This document shows, in pieces, positions 1 to 10,615 of a DNA stretch of 64,000 nucleotides. This DNA comes from Aselliscus stoliczkanus (lineage: Eukaryota > Chordata > Mammalia > Chiroptera > Hipposideridae). Both the position numbers and the translations under genes were made by a program. A model generated the notes under the pieces. It did not search any database, was not told the DNA's origin, and saw only the letters and a program-made list of their open reading frames with translations. Every line of letters starts with the position of its first letter. Positions within the stretch are counted from its first letter, which is position 1. The stretch is taken from contig CM066737.1 in the NCBI GenBank assembly GCA_033961575.1, positions 104,064,709 to 104,128,708 on the forward strand, read 5' to 3'.

Positions 1-105
1 TCAATATTATTTTATATATGATCTCACTTATATGTGGAATCTAAAGAACAAAGTAAACAAAACAGAAGCAGACACATAGATACAGAGAAAAAACTGATGG
101 TCATC
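1..105. mobile_element. LINE-1 3' end fragments, mixed orientation, cut by window edge
   Basis: The first ~18 bases resemble an antisense L1 3' terminus; a similar string occurs in the antisense L1 end near 42.65 kb. From about 18 the sequence switches to sense-strand L1 3' region (the part following ORF2 that reads gatctcacttatatgtgg), continuing to about 105. An antisense 3' tip followed by a sense segment is what a 5'-inverted minus-strand L1 would give, but the window edge hides its 3' end and TSD. Seen: both fragments. Inferred: that they belong to one insertion. Confidence 0.5.
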
Positions 106-1310
106 ACATCTTTATCCATTCATCTGTTGACAGACACTTAGATTGTTTCCATATCTTGACTATTGTGAATAACACTGCAATAAATATGGGGTGCATATAG
201 CTCTTCAAAATCTTGTTTTCATTTCCTTCAGATAAATACCCAGAAGTGAAATTGCTGGATATTATGATAGTTCTATTTTTAATCTTTGGAGAAACCTTCA
301 AACTGTTTTCCATAATGGCTGGACCAAATTAAATTCCTACCAACAGTGCATAAGGGTTCCATTTTCCGCACATCCTCCCCAGCACTTGTTACTTCTTATC
401 TTCTTGATAATAGCCATTCTAGCAGGTGTGAGGTGGTATCTCATTGTCATTTTGACTAGCATTTCCCTAGTGATTAGTGATGTTGCTCATCTTGTCTTTT
501 ACCTGTTGGCCTTTTGGATGTCTTCTTTGCAAAAATGACAGCATTCAGTTCCTCTGCCCATTTTTAAATCAGATTGTTGGTCAGTGTGTTTGTTTCATTA
601 TTTAGTTATATGAGTTCTTCATATGTTTTCAGTATTAATCCTTTGTTTGATATATGGTTTGAAAATATTTTCTACCATTCTGTAAGTTGCTTTTCATTTT
701 GTTGATTGTTCCTTTTTCTGTGTAGAAGCTTTTTAGTTTGATGAAGTCCCAATTGTTTATTTTTGCTTTTGTCTCCGGTACTTTTGATATATCCAAAAAA
801 ATATTGCCAAGATCAATGTGAAGGAGCACCTTCCACATGTTTCCTTCTAGGAGTTTTATGGTGTTTCTTATGTTTGTGTCTTTTATGGTTACGTCTTATG
901 TTTGTCTTGAATCCATTTTGAGTTAATTTTTGTGAGTCATATAAGGTAGGGTCCAATTTCATTCTTTTGCATGTGAATATTTAGTTTCCCCAACACCATT
1001 TATTGAGACTATCCTTTTCCCATCGTGTATATGGCTCCCTTTTCAAATGTTAGTTGACTGTATATGCAAGGGTTTATTTCTGGGCCTGCAATTCTGTTCC
1101 ATTGGTCTATTTGTCTATTTTTATGTCAGTACCATACTGTTTTGATTATTATATCTTTGTAATATAGTTTGAAATTGGAGTGTGATGCCTCAAGATTTGT
1201 TCTTCTTTCTCGGTGTTGCTTTGGCTATTTGGGGCCTTTTTTGGTTCCATACCAATTTTAGGAATTTTGATAGAGATTGCATTGAATCTGTACATGGCTT
1301 TGGGTAGTAT
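104..1310 (-). mobile_element. LINE-1 ORF2 C-terminal region, 5'-truncated, minus strand
   Basis: Minus-strand translation gives typical L1 ORF2 C-terminal motifs. At the 104-310 end there is a peptide with FIAVLFTIVKIWKQ followed by STDEWIK. Near 1150-1330 there is KAMYRFNAISIKIP, from the region just after the reverse transcriptase. The reading frame is broken by several frameshifts and stops, so no protein is made. Similarity to L1 stops near 1308 after the string for the initial part of this region, so the copy is 5'-truncated there. It is an old, dead LINE fragment. Confidence 0.85.
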
Positions 1311-1765
1311 CTTCATAATATTTTTATTCTCCCAGACAACTCTTTTATTTTTACAACATCCCTGTGCAGATAGCGATATTCTTTGTATCTTCCTCAAGGA
1401 GAGGAAGAATTATCCACTTTGCATTATTGGGATAGCCTTTTGGGGCTCTGTAGTTTTATATATAGGGCTCAATTCTAGCTTTATGTGCAGGCTCAAACTC
1501 ACATATTCTGGCCCTGTGTGTACATCAAAACCCACTCTCCAAACCCCTGGACCTGTACTCCCATGAGCCTCCATTGCATCAGCTTCTGCCTAATGTGCTC
1601 TGGTGTTATTTCCCCTTCATTTCTAGTATCAGGGGATTTTCTTTCTTTTCTTTCTAGTTCAGCTGTGTTGAAAAAATTGCTACATTTTGTCCAGCCTCCC
1701 TGCCTATTTGGTTTTCCTTATCAGTCTGCCATATTGCTGGAAGCTTTTAGGCATTTTCCATTTTA
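1311..1765. other. Unassigned sequence
   Basis: Nothing recognised. It is mixed AT-rich sequence with a small pyrimidine-rich patch near 1630-1660. Open frames of up to 117 codons here have no recognisable domain and overlap the L1 end on the other strand. Confidence 0.4.
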
Positions 1766-1824
1766 TCTAATATTATCTGCTCCGTTGCGCAATGGATAGC
1801 GCATTGGACTTCTAATATTATCTG
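1766..1824 (+). pseudogene. Tailless retrotransposed tRNA-Arg(TCT) 5' half with 14-bp target-site duplication
   Basis: Bases 1779-1814 match nucleotides 2 to 37 of mammalian tRNA-Arg(TCT): acceptor 5' strand, complete D-arm with A box (GCGCAATGGATAGCGC), anticodon-stem 5' strand and anticodon TCT at 1811-1813. The match stops in the anticodon loop; there is no T-arm, no CCA and no A-tail. A perfect 14-bp direct repeat (TCTAATATTATCTG) lies at 1766-1779 and 1811-1824. The repeat overlaps the tRNA by one base on the left and by TCTA on the right. This is the architecture of the tailless tRNA retropseudogenes described in mammals. It cannot encode a tRNA. Confidence 0.9.
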
Positions 1825-2204
1825 TAAAGGGCAAGGGGCTACAGCCTTTTAAGTGTTCTCTATACTATGTACTTGTAAATGTAAAAATAAAAGGTGATGA
1901 AAAAGATAAGGGATATAAAAGGAATCTGTGACACTGAAAATATCAGAAATGGCTTTGAAAGAAATGTAGGTTCCATTTCACATATTTTAGTTTAATAAAG
2001 AAAATACATCTTGAAAACATTGATAAGTTGGCAAATCAGAGGAATCACGGAAATATAGTGTATCTTGAAGTCAACAATGTATTTGATAAAGTGTTTTGTG
2101 ACATTTATGTAGATAATTTAAAGCATATAACAAGTCCTCAAATAACATCATTTTATTCTACGTTGTTCCATTAAAATGTTGGTGAGGGGGAAAAAATGAT
2201 TCCT
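1825..2204. other. Unassigned sequence
   Basis: AT-rich unique-looking sequence with no recognised repeat or gene. Confidence 0.4.
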
Positions 2205-2465
2205 GGCCATGGCCACTGTCTGTGTGGAGTTTGCACTTTCTCTCCAGATCTGTGTGGGTTTTCTCCAGGGACCCCAGTGTCCTCCCACGTCCCAGAGACA
2301 TGCACGTGAGGTGACTGTCATGTCCCCGATGTCCCCGCCTGAGTGACTGTGGGTGGGTGTGAGTGGCCCTGTGAAGGAAGGGTGTCCTGTCCAGGTGGGT
2401 TCCCACATTGCACCCTGAGCTGCTGGGAGAGACTGTGGTCACCAGTGACTCTGAACTGGAATAAG
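2205..2465 (+). repeat. Ancient RTE/RTE-X-like LINE 3' region
   Basis: A GC-rich island in AT-rich surroundings. It contains the conserved string pattern of a widespread vertebrate RTE-type LINE tail: GTCTGTGTGGAGTTTGCAC near 2217, then a CCTCCCACGTCCCAGAGACATGC-like stretch near 2280, GTGTCCTGTCCAGG near 2383, and CTCTGAACTGGAATAAGC near 2449 at the end. The order and spacing of these blocks fit that repeat. The exact Repbase/Dfam name is not certain. Open frames on the minus strand are incidental. Confidence 0.6.
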
Positions 2466-2966
2466 CATATTAGAAAAGAATTATCATACTTGTTTCTATT
2501 AATCTTCCTTAAATGAATGAATACTTCATATTTATTCCAGTGTTTAATATTAGAAGGGCCCCGGGTCTTAATTTAGAAGTTTGGTGATGTTTCTCTGACC
2601 AGAAATAATCCTGTAGGAACTTAACTCTTGTTTATACCAATTAGTCTGTGGTAAAATTGGTTATTAAGAAGCACAAATGAAGGCATTTGATAGAACAACT
2701 TGATCATAATCTGAAAGGGGGGTGTGGCAAATAATCAGCAATTATATTATTGATATGAATGAAGGCAGAGAAGACAAAATAATGATGTTCGCATACAACA
2801 AAAAGGAAGGAGAGAACATTATTTCTTGATGTGCTGAAAATATGAGCCAAACACACAAGGTAATTTTTTGAGCGTGAAGGTAAATTTTGGGTATCCTTTG
2901 TGTAATTGCCTTCAATGATCTTCATGGCAATATTCTGCAAAATCTATCCAGAAAAAATCTAAATTT
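2466..2966. other. Unassigned sequence
   Basis: Unique-looking AT-rich DNA. No gene or repeat recognised. Confidence 0.4.
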
Positions 2967-3457
2967 AAAAAAATAATTTATTGAGCCAGCCGAGTGGCAC
3001 GTTGGTTAAGAGCTGGCTTGGAATGCTGACTCTGAGCAGCAGGGCCCTGGTTCAGATCCCACATATGAGGGCCAGTGACACTGCCCTCTGCAGCTAAGAT
3101 GGTGAACAACAGCTCCACCTGGAGCTGGGCTGCTGTGAGTCCCCGGGACGGCATAGCTGCAGCCCCTGCTGCAGTGGGCTGCCATAGGCTACAGTGAGTG
3201 GCCAGCAACCAGCGTGAGTGGCCGGCAGCCAATGTGAGCTTCCAAGAGCCACTGTGAGCGGCCATCCAGAGGCTGGCGATCGATCTGCCTCACCCGAGAA
3301 GAGCTCAATGATGATAGCAACATGGGCCAGTGAAGCAACGTCCTCCGCAACTAGACTGAAGAACAAAAGGACAGCAACTTCTCTGTTTCCCATCCCCAAC
3401 GCTGTTCCCCTCCCCCAATTCCCCAATAAAATCTTTTTTAAAAAATCATTTATTGAG
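2967..3457 (+). mobile_element. Long-form tRNA-headed SINE with TSD
   Basis: The head at 2986-3090 has A box (GAGTGGCACGTTGGTTAAG) and B box (GGTTCAGATCC) and carries the type-B variant with CTCTGAGCAGCAGGGCC. The body follows: the 'agctccacctggagctgggctg' hairpin, about four degenerate 20-bp units of GTGAGTGGCCGGCAGCCAGC type (about 3195-3275), and a tail with CCCCAATTCCCCAATAAAATC then T-run. TSDs of about 18 bp with one mismatch (…AATTTATTGAG / …CATTTATTGAG) flank it at 2967-2985 and 3440-3457. It landed in the 3' end of an antisense L1. Long open frames through it are a by-product of its GC-rich body. Confidence 0.88.
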
Positions 3458-3858
3458 GTATAACTTGCATACAATGTAAACCCATACCAGATTGGATATG
3501 TTTTGATAAATGTATACATCCAGGTAACCATCATGCAAACGCAGACATAGAACGTTCCCATCACCTCAGTCAGTCCTCTCTCCCAATCAGCAACAACCAC
3601 TGTTCTGATTTCCCTCATGGAAGCTTAATTTGCCTTAGAACTTCATGCACATGGTTTACTATAATTTATAAACATTTTGCCTGGCATCTGTTATCCAAGA
3701 CAATGCTTTTAAGATTCATCCATGTTTTTGTATGTACCAGTAGTGTGGCTTTTTTTGTTTGTTTTATTTTGTATGTGTTGTTTTTGTTTTGTTGCTGCAA
3801 AGTAGTCCATTGTATAAATAGAGGACGATTTGTTTATCTCCATTTCCTTATTAAAAGG
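3441..3858 (-). mobile_element. Old LINE-1 (L1M-type) 3' end, antisense
   Basis: Begins with TTATTGAGGTATAACTTGCA, a typical antisense L1M 3'UTR start. It continues through the segment reading 'aagattcatccatgtttttgtatgtacc' in pieces and 'agtccattgtataaata', the usual L1 3' region just after ORF2. It has no coding capacity. A long SINE sits at its 3' terminus. Confidence 0.75.
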
Positions 3859-6679
3859 ACAAAAAAGAAGCTCCAGACTGGGAGGTGAGGGCATTTCGGA
3901 ATATCAAGATAACGTAAAAGGGCTGGAATTAATGAAGCCAGAGGGAAATTATCTCTGGAGAGTTTTGTTGGAGTCCTGCGTTATTTTCCCACCTTCTTCC
4001 CACATTGGGGAAAGGGCGAGGGACATTCTCAACATACCTCAAGCCTAGTGAGACAGACTTTCATAGCACTACTCAGAAGGCTTTATATTTGTTGCATAAC
4101 TGCAAGGGTCACTTCATACTATAGTCTATCCATATGGTACCCCAGAGCTGTATCATTAGGCAATTAAGGACACAGTAGCCTAGAATCTGACTCACGCTGA
4201 TTCGCACCAAGGAAAGGGTGATGGAAACAGCCCATGGCACCAGAGTGGAGGGCAATGTTGAGAGCTATGCACCTCCACCCATTGTGGGACAAAGGTCCTC
4301 TCTTCATCCCTGGGCAAGATATGGGCTCTGAACATGGGAAACAGATTGGTTTTATTCTTAAAGGAAAAATATCTAAGAGGTCTTCCTGATATGGAGCAGT
4401 GACCTGAGCAGAAAGAGGTTGGAGATGTATTTCTAGATTGGGGGAGAATATTCCTAAGCGGCCAGCCAGAGGAGATGCTGCACTCACGAATATCAGATGT
4501 TCCCACTGGGAAATCTCTGAAAAACTCTGAAGTGCACCAAACTCAGTTTTAACCGTTTGCCAATCCTGGCGAGTATAAACAGAGATCACAACAGTACCAG
4601 TCGTTTAAAAACTTTGCTGCCCCCTAGCTCCATTCCTTATGTTGGAGGGTTCCAAAACTAAGGCCAGCCAGCTGAGCGGAGAGGAGGAGATGGAGCGAGT
4701 CAAGAAAGAATCCTGAGTCCTCCCAAGCATGTCTCTCCTCACTCCCAGCCCCGTCCACCCCCTTAGCTTTTAGATCTGACGTAGGCCAGGGAAAAAAGTA
4801 GAGTTGGGAATGGACATATCAGTTACTAAAATAAGACTATTCTGATGTCTGGAGGGCTTTTGTTACATGAGAGTAACTGGAAACATTATTTGGGACCTGC
4901 TCTGAGATTGCCTTTCAGAGGAAAACTTAGTCCACTAGCAACTGGAGAAAAGAATGAAGTTGTTTTGTGTGCACATCTGAATGAGACCTATGAAATAGTC
5001 ACAATCTGTTGTTAAAACATTTGATAATAGGAATACTGACTATATTCTTCTAAGGCTTGTTTTATTGGTTTGAATACGCCGCCAAAACTTAGGGCTACAG
5101 CTGATTCAAGATGAGGTCTAGAGGACATCATTAAAATGCCACTCAGTTGCATAAGGATAGACTCACAGTCTTCCCAGCTCTGAATCACAGATGTTTGCTC
5201 ATTTAAAGAAGAGTGAGTTTTTTGCCCAGCAAGTTTTTATTAAAATCTTGACTACCATTATATTTATCCTAGACTAAAATGTTCAGATAAAAAGGGAAAT
5301 AAACACTTATATTTTCAAAAAAGGGAAGGCATGAAGAAGTATAATTCAAATTGCTAAATTTAAAACACAAACCTTCAAAGTTTGTATTTTAAAAATTTTT
5401 CATCCAATTTTGACTAGTGACTCTAAACCAATTGGGTTGTACTAAAAATATTTAACTGCCATGATAACCAGAACCACCAGGTTGATTATTGTTCTACCTC
5501 ATTGTTTGAGCATAGCCAGAATAAGAATTGCATTTTATAAAAATACCAATTCTCTGCTCATGAGATGTGACAAGTTAATGGCAGATGGTTGGGTGTTTAG
5601 GAAGATTTCACTGCTGAGTTATCTACCATACTGTTTGAAAATGTCTTTCTCATCAGTAAATATGGAGAATTTTGCCTGCTACCTATTTCTTTGTGAAAAT
5701 ATATTCCTCCAAATAAAAAGTATATTGTAACTGCAAAGCGCTGTGAGAATAATTGGGCCATTGTAGAAATGCCAGGGCTTCAGCAATGCATTTTTTTCAA
5801 GATCTGCTCAAAATGTTCTGTAGAAGAAACAGATGTAGGGGGCAATAAATAATTTGCTTTGGGGAAAAAAAGTGAGAAGAAGCCTGAAATTAAAAATTTG
5901 GATGCCAAATTTCATGGCATTTTACTGCAGTATTCATTATCCCCTTTATTCGTGACACATGCATTTAATAAGCAATTGCTATGTGCCCAGAATTATATCC
6001 TTGGAAACTCAAAACAAGAGTGCATGTATAATTCAGAAAGTAAAACTGGTATACGTGAAATAAATAACAGTATTGGACTTTAGGAAAATCTGCAATACAA
6101 ATAGGCAATAGGGCCAGAATCACCTCTCTCTGTTTCCAATATCTCAAGCTATCACCCTGCTGGAAGAACTCAGTTCCTTTAGGACTACCATTCTTGGTAA
6201 GCTGTGACCTAGCTACCAACAATTATACCCTTTCGAGAGATGCCCTATGAATTTCCATCAATCTGAGACCCAAGGAGCCCTCCAAATCAAAAAATTCTCT
6301 GCCCTTTCATAAATACAGTTTCTGGTACCAATGGTGGTAAACCCATTTCAAGCATTTCCTGCTTTGTCTTTGGAAACTAGAACTCTCAAGTGTGTCCTGG
6401 GTAGATGACGGTGGTTTTGTTGCTCCTTATTCATCTTCCACCTAGTGAACTCGAAGTACTTTTCATGCTCATTTCTAAAGTTCCCCCATTTCTCTGACAT
6501 TCACATCATGATCAAGGCCCCATGGTCATGCTTCCTATAAGACATGTATGTAAAACAGAAAGAAAGGACTGAAAGAATGCTGGGAGCAATGAAAATTGAA
6601 GCCATGCCTGTTGCAATTCACTAAGCCGACAGCAGAAGGCCTGCACATGAATGGAAGCTGGGTGATGCATGGTAGGGGT
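3859..6679. other. Mostly unique sequence, no gene
   Basis: About 2.8 kb without a confident gene or repeat. Open frames of up to 141 codons (minus strand, 4164-4589) have no recognised domain, no supporting splice context and no similarity I can name. The 5930-6010 stretch weakly resembles an antisense L2 3' end (ageing 'tgtgcccag' motif). The rest is AT-rich. Confidence 0.4.
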
Positions 6680-6769
6680 CTGTTAACCAAACAATGAGAC
6701 CTGATATTCAGAGGTTTTTAGACTACTTGGACACAAAATTAGGCCAAGCTGGCAGACTTTGTGAGGGCT

Positions 6770-7300
6770 AAAATATCTAGTGCCTTTCAATCCAGGAATT
6801 CTACTTCTAAGAAATTTGTCCAGTGAAATAGTTATGGATATGTGCAAATATTTGACTACAAAAAAGTCCATCTAGTGGTGCTTAACAAAACGGGGGGGAA
6901 AAAACCCTAATTTTCAAAAGTAGCGAACTGGATTATATAAATTTTCATATCCATATAACAAAATTCTATGTCATTAAAAATAACAATATAGGTTAAATAT
7001 GTAATAGCATGGGAAGAAATTCTAACTATATAAACATTTTTGAAGCAAGTTATGGCGTACGATGTTGGTTTGGATCCTGTTTCATTTATTCTTAATTTTT
7101 GAACTATTTATTGAAGTATACCTTCTTTTTAGTAAAAATAAATTCATCTTCAAGAAGAAACCACAAATGATTATTAATTAAATGTCAACAAAAGGATAGG
7201 GCTATGGCTGATTTAAAGTGTTCTTCCTTTGGTTTATCCATATTTTTTTATAAGTGAGAATATTTTCTAAACATGTAATAAAAATTATTTTTTAACATTA
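6770..7300 (+). mobile_element. Ancient L1ME-like 3' region fragment
   Basis: The stretch contains the order of motifs seen in L1ME 3' ends: 'ccaggaattctacttctaag' near 6792, 'tatggatatgtgcaaatat', 'tatgtcattaaaaataacaat' near 6966, 'agcaagttatggcgtacgatg' near 7044. It is heavily diverged and non-coding. Confidence 0.5.
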
Positions 7301-7320
7301 TGTAAAATGAATTGCAGATG

Positions 7321-8426
7321 TCAACAGACCCAAGGATGACATTCTGTCTTCTAATCAGAGGGAAGACTGTTGGGCATGTAGGATAGACAAATTCTACCTC
7401 CATCCTTGAAACAACAGTCCTTCATGAAGTTGGCTTCATTCTCCAAAACAGCACCTCAAAGGCTGATGCAATTGAATGAACTATCTGGATGCTCATTCTG
7501 ATACTCAAGCCATCTCCTGGGTAAAGGAGCTAATGTGTGTTGTCCTAAATGACCAAATCATAAAATGGTTCATAATGTATTGATCATGCCAGATTTTAAA
7601 GCCTGATGTTTCAGGGAAGCAGTCCGCAAGGTTCACCCTGAGGACATTCCTTCAGTAAGTAGAATTGGGACAGATAAAAGGATATGGGCAGTTAATGGCT
7701 TCCTTTCAAAAGGGGATGTTAAATGATGTCAGATACATAATTTCTCCCATAGTTTAATTGCATTTGAAAATTGGTTTTGAGAAATAAAGGGGTAGGTCCT
7801 TGGCCACTAGAGTGTTTTCACCATATTGTGCAGTCTCCTGAAAAACGTAATTACCTTTTATTCTGAAATAGGTTGCGTAATTGTTGTAAAGATAGAGAAT
7901 GCAAATAAAATAGCCTGTTCTCATGAACTACAAGTGCCTTTTTGGAGAAGGCTTGTGACTAAGGAAGTGGTTTTGCTCATAAATGCCCATCATCACTTGC
8001 AGGCAAGGATGAGTTCATCCACACCGAATTTCCCAATCATTTCCCTTCTCTGCACCTCATTCCCTACTCTGTTGGTGTCTTTTTAAAAGAGAGGGTAATG
8101 TAGGTAGGTCAATATGGGATACTTGAAGTAAACTTGACATCTATGTAAGTGCGAGTTCAAATCAGAGCCTTCTCTTTGATGAAGACCTGACCATATTTAA
8201 AATAAGATTTAACCTACAAACATGCAACACATTCACCATTTGTCAAACATGATCCTAGTGTATAAAGCAAGCACCACAAGTTAATACTCTCCCCAGCTTG
8301 TAGGAACCCAGCAAAAGTTGACCTCTGACTTCAACTCTTCCCCCTTCCTCCTAGTCCCAGGTGGAGAGGAACACACTATGGTGAGGACAAATGTGCTGGC
8401 TTCACTTGAGGGAACCATCGTTCTGG
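7321..8426. other. Unassigned sequence
   Basis: No gene or repeat recognised. AT-rich, low-complexity patches only. Confidence 0.4.
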
Positions 8427-8530
8427 GGGGACCAACTATCCTGGCTTCCCCAAGACTGTCCCAGTTTTCTAAGTGTTCAGCTTCCTGGGAATTCCTCAGT
8501 CCCAGCCAAATCAGGACATTGGTCATCCCA
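8427..8530. repeat. Possible hAT-type terminal-inverted-repeat relic
   Basis: The segment starts with GGGGACCAACTATCCTGG and ends with CAAATCAGGACATTGGTCATCCC. The two ends are imperfect inverted repeats (ggaccaacTatCCTGg versus ccAGGAcatTGGTc). Palindromic DNA-transposon relics with this motif occur in mammals. The family name is not certain. Confidence 0.4.
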
Positions 8531-8548
8531 CCGGCCATCCCTCAGTAT

Positions 8549-8710
8549 AACCTGATATCACATCTACATCTTGTCACTTGGGCAAGTGACTCAACCTCTC
8601 TGGGACGCAACTTGCAAGCAGGTAAAAAATAGTACCTGTCTCATCAGGTTGTAGCGAGGACTGGATAAATTTTTATGTGTAAAGCCACTAGAACACACAT
8701 GACCCTATTA
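8549..8710 (+). repeat. MIR SINE, sense
   Basis: Contains the MIR core order: 'cttgtcacttgggcaagtgac', 'tcaacctctctgggac', 'caggtaaaaaatagtacctgtctcat', 'gttgtagcgaggactggataaat', then 'aaagccactagaaca'. Divergence is high, as expected for MIR. Confidence 0.7.
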
Positions 8711-8861
8711 GCACTAAATGCACAGCATCATTATTAATAATCAAGAGGGTCATAGAAGTGACATTTGAAGCAAGACTTAAGATATGAGCAAAGAGTTAAT
8801 CAGGAAAGGATGGCGTGAAAAGGAAAAGACAGAGAAGGATAGGCCACAGTCAATAGGATGT

Positions 8862-9331
8862 ATAAAAATAAAGCAAACGGCCGGCCAAGTGGCGCATTGG
8901 TTGGGAGCTGGCTTGGGATGCCAGTGGCCCCGGTTCAGATCCCACATGTGAGGGCCAGTGACACTGCCCTCTACAGCTAACAACAGCTCCACCTGGAGCT
9001 GGGCTGTGCGAGCCCCAGCGACGGTGTAGGCTGCAGCCCCTGCTGCCGTGGGCTGCCATAGGCTACAGTGAGTGGCCGGCAGCCGGTGTGAGTTGCCAAT
9101 AGCCGTGGTGAGTGACCATCCAGAGGCCGGCGACCAATCTGCCTCATCCGGGAAGAGCACAATGACGATACCAACATGGGCCAGTGAAGCAACGTCCTCC
9201 ACAACTAGACTGAAGAACAAAAAAAGGACAGCAACTTGTCTGTTCCCTTTCCCCGATTCCCCAACACTGTTTCCCTCCCCCAATTCCCCAATAAAATCTT
9301 TAAAAAAATAAATAAATAAAAATAAAGCAAA
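8862..9331 (+). mobile_element. Long-form tRNA-headed SINE, full length, perfect 16-bp TSD
   Basis: The element spans 8878-9315 between perfect 16-bp repeats (ATAAAAATAAAGCAAA) at 8862-8877 and 9316-9331. The head has A box (AAGTGGCGCATTGGTTGGG) and B box (GGTTCAGATCC). The body has three roughly 20-bp units near 9068-9130. The tail has CCCCAATTCCCCAATAAAATC then TTTAAAA, combining a polyadenylation signal with a short pol III-type terminator (TCTTT). The intact ends and perfect TSD make it one of the youngest-looking insertions in the window. Confidence 0.92.
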
Positions 9332-9879
9332 ATATTTACTTAAAGCATAATATGTAAATAACAGATTAATGCTTATGCTAACACCAAAGAAATATTTTGC
9401 TTTTTCTGATAATTATTTTTAACAGCTAGATTTGCCCTCAAATGCAGCTCCTGTTACCGACACCTTTGTATGATTTATTTATTACAAACTACAATCTGAC
9501 CTTTAATAAAACATTGAACTGACGAGCAAACCAGGTTTTCCTTATTGAAATAGATGGAGGTCAAGAATTATAGAACATTAAAAAGGAATCCTTGTTTATA
9601 TCTTGCCTTTTATCTTCTGTTTGAGGAAAATAAAATCAAAAGTTGTCAATCCAGGCCTTTTCTGTTGCAAAATCAAAGGAAAAATTATCCATGGATTTTT
9701 ATTGCAGTAAAGAAAGCCATGGCAACTTCAAATTAGCCAAAGCATCAAATATTTCCTTGTATTACACATAAATGTAGACATGAAGTTTTATGACATTATG
9801 AAATCACAATGCTACCAATACAAAAATTATTTACATCATTGAAAGAAATGATGTAAAATAATTGATTTCACTTTGGGGC
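9332..9879. other. Unassigned sequence
   Basis: AT-rich, unique-looking. No gene or repeat recognised. Confidence 0.4.
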
Positions 9880-10615
9880 AATTTTTGAAAACTTTTGATA
9901 ATGGAAATGTTCAAGCATCACCAAAAGGAAAAAAATATGTATAATAAACACTCATGTGCTCATCATTCAAATTCAACAAAGCATCAACTTTTTGCCATTT
10001 TGCTTCATTTATTTGTGTGCGTGCACACACACACACTACTTTTCTTTTTTCTGGAGCACCTTAAACCAATGATAAGCATCATGTCATTTCACTATAAATA
10101 TTTCAGTTTGTCTCTATCTGATAAGGGCATTATTTGTAATCTAACCACCATGCCATTAACCCACCTAATGAAATTAACAATTCCTTAACATAATCTCACA
10201 ATTAGTCTATATACAAATTTCTCCATTTGTCTCAGTCATTTTTGAGTTAATTAGTTTGAATCAGAATTCACAAGGTCCGCTCATTGAATTTGATTGTGGC
10301 TCTTACATCCCCATTGATTCTATTACTGAGCTTCCTGCTTTTTAATTTTTAGTTCTTATGATACAGATTTGCTGGATAAACATGGTTATTTATCTTGAAG
10401 AATACAGCATGGTTGGGATTTTGATGATTACTTCCTCATGGTATTATTTAACTTGTTCCTCTCTTCCCCAATGTTTTCCATAAATTAGTAGATAGATTTT
10501 GAGGCCTGATTCAATTTAGGTTCAGATGTTTTCAGTTAAAATAACTCAAAGGTGGTACTGTGAACATCCTGTTGTATCTCATGATGATGTACCCGGTATC
10601 TAGTTGGTCCATTTT
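9880..10615 (-). mobile_element. Ancient L1M-type 3'UTR-like repeat, antisense
   Basis: A motif series typical of a widespread old L1-related repeat is present: 'aacttttgataatggaaat', 'ctcatgtgctcatcattcaa', 'atcatgtcatttcactataaatatttcagt', 'ataatctcacaattagtc', 'tgaatcagaattcacaaggtcc', 'ggtggtactgtgaacatcctg'. A short CA tract lies at 10022-10036. Orientation is inferred from remembered consensus sequences. Confidence 0.5.

Noticed and set aside
1779..1814. Functional tRNA-Arg gene
   Set aside because: The sequence ends in the anticodon loop; T-arm and 3' acceptor strand are absent and TSDs show it is a retroposed fragment.
3094..3618. 174-codon minus-strand open frame
   Set aside because: It runs through the GC-rich body of the long SINE; equivalent frames recur in the other long copies (8777-9283, 43672-43995, 49249-49596). 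It is repeat-derived, not a gene.
4164..4589. 141-codon minus-strand open frame
   Set aside because: Not recognised as any family; no independent support for coding.
8777..9283. 168-codon minus-strand open frame
   Set aside because: Also the antisense of a long SINE, with peptide similar to the other SINE frames.
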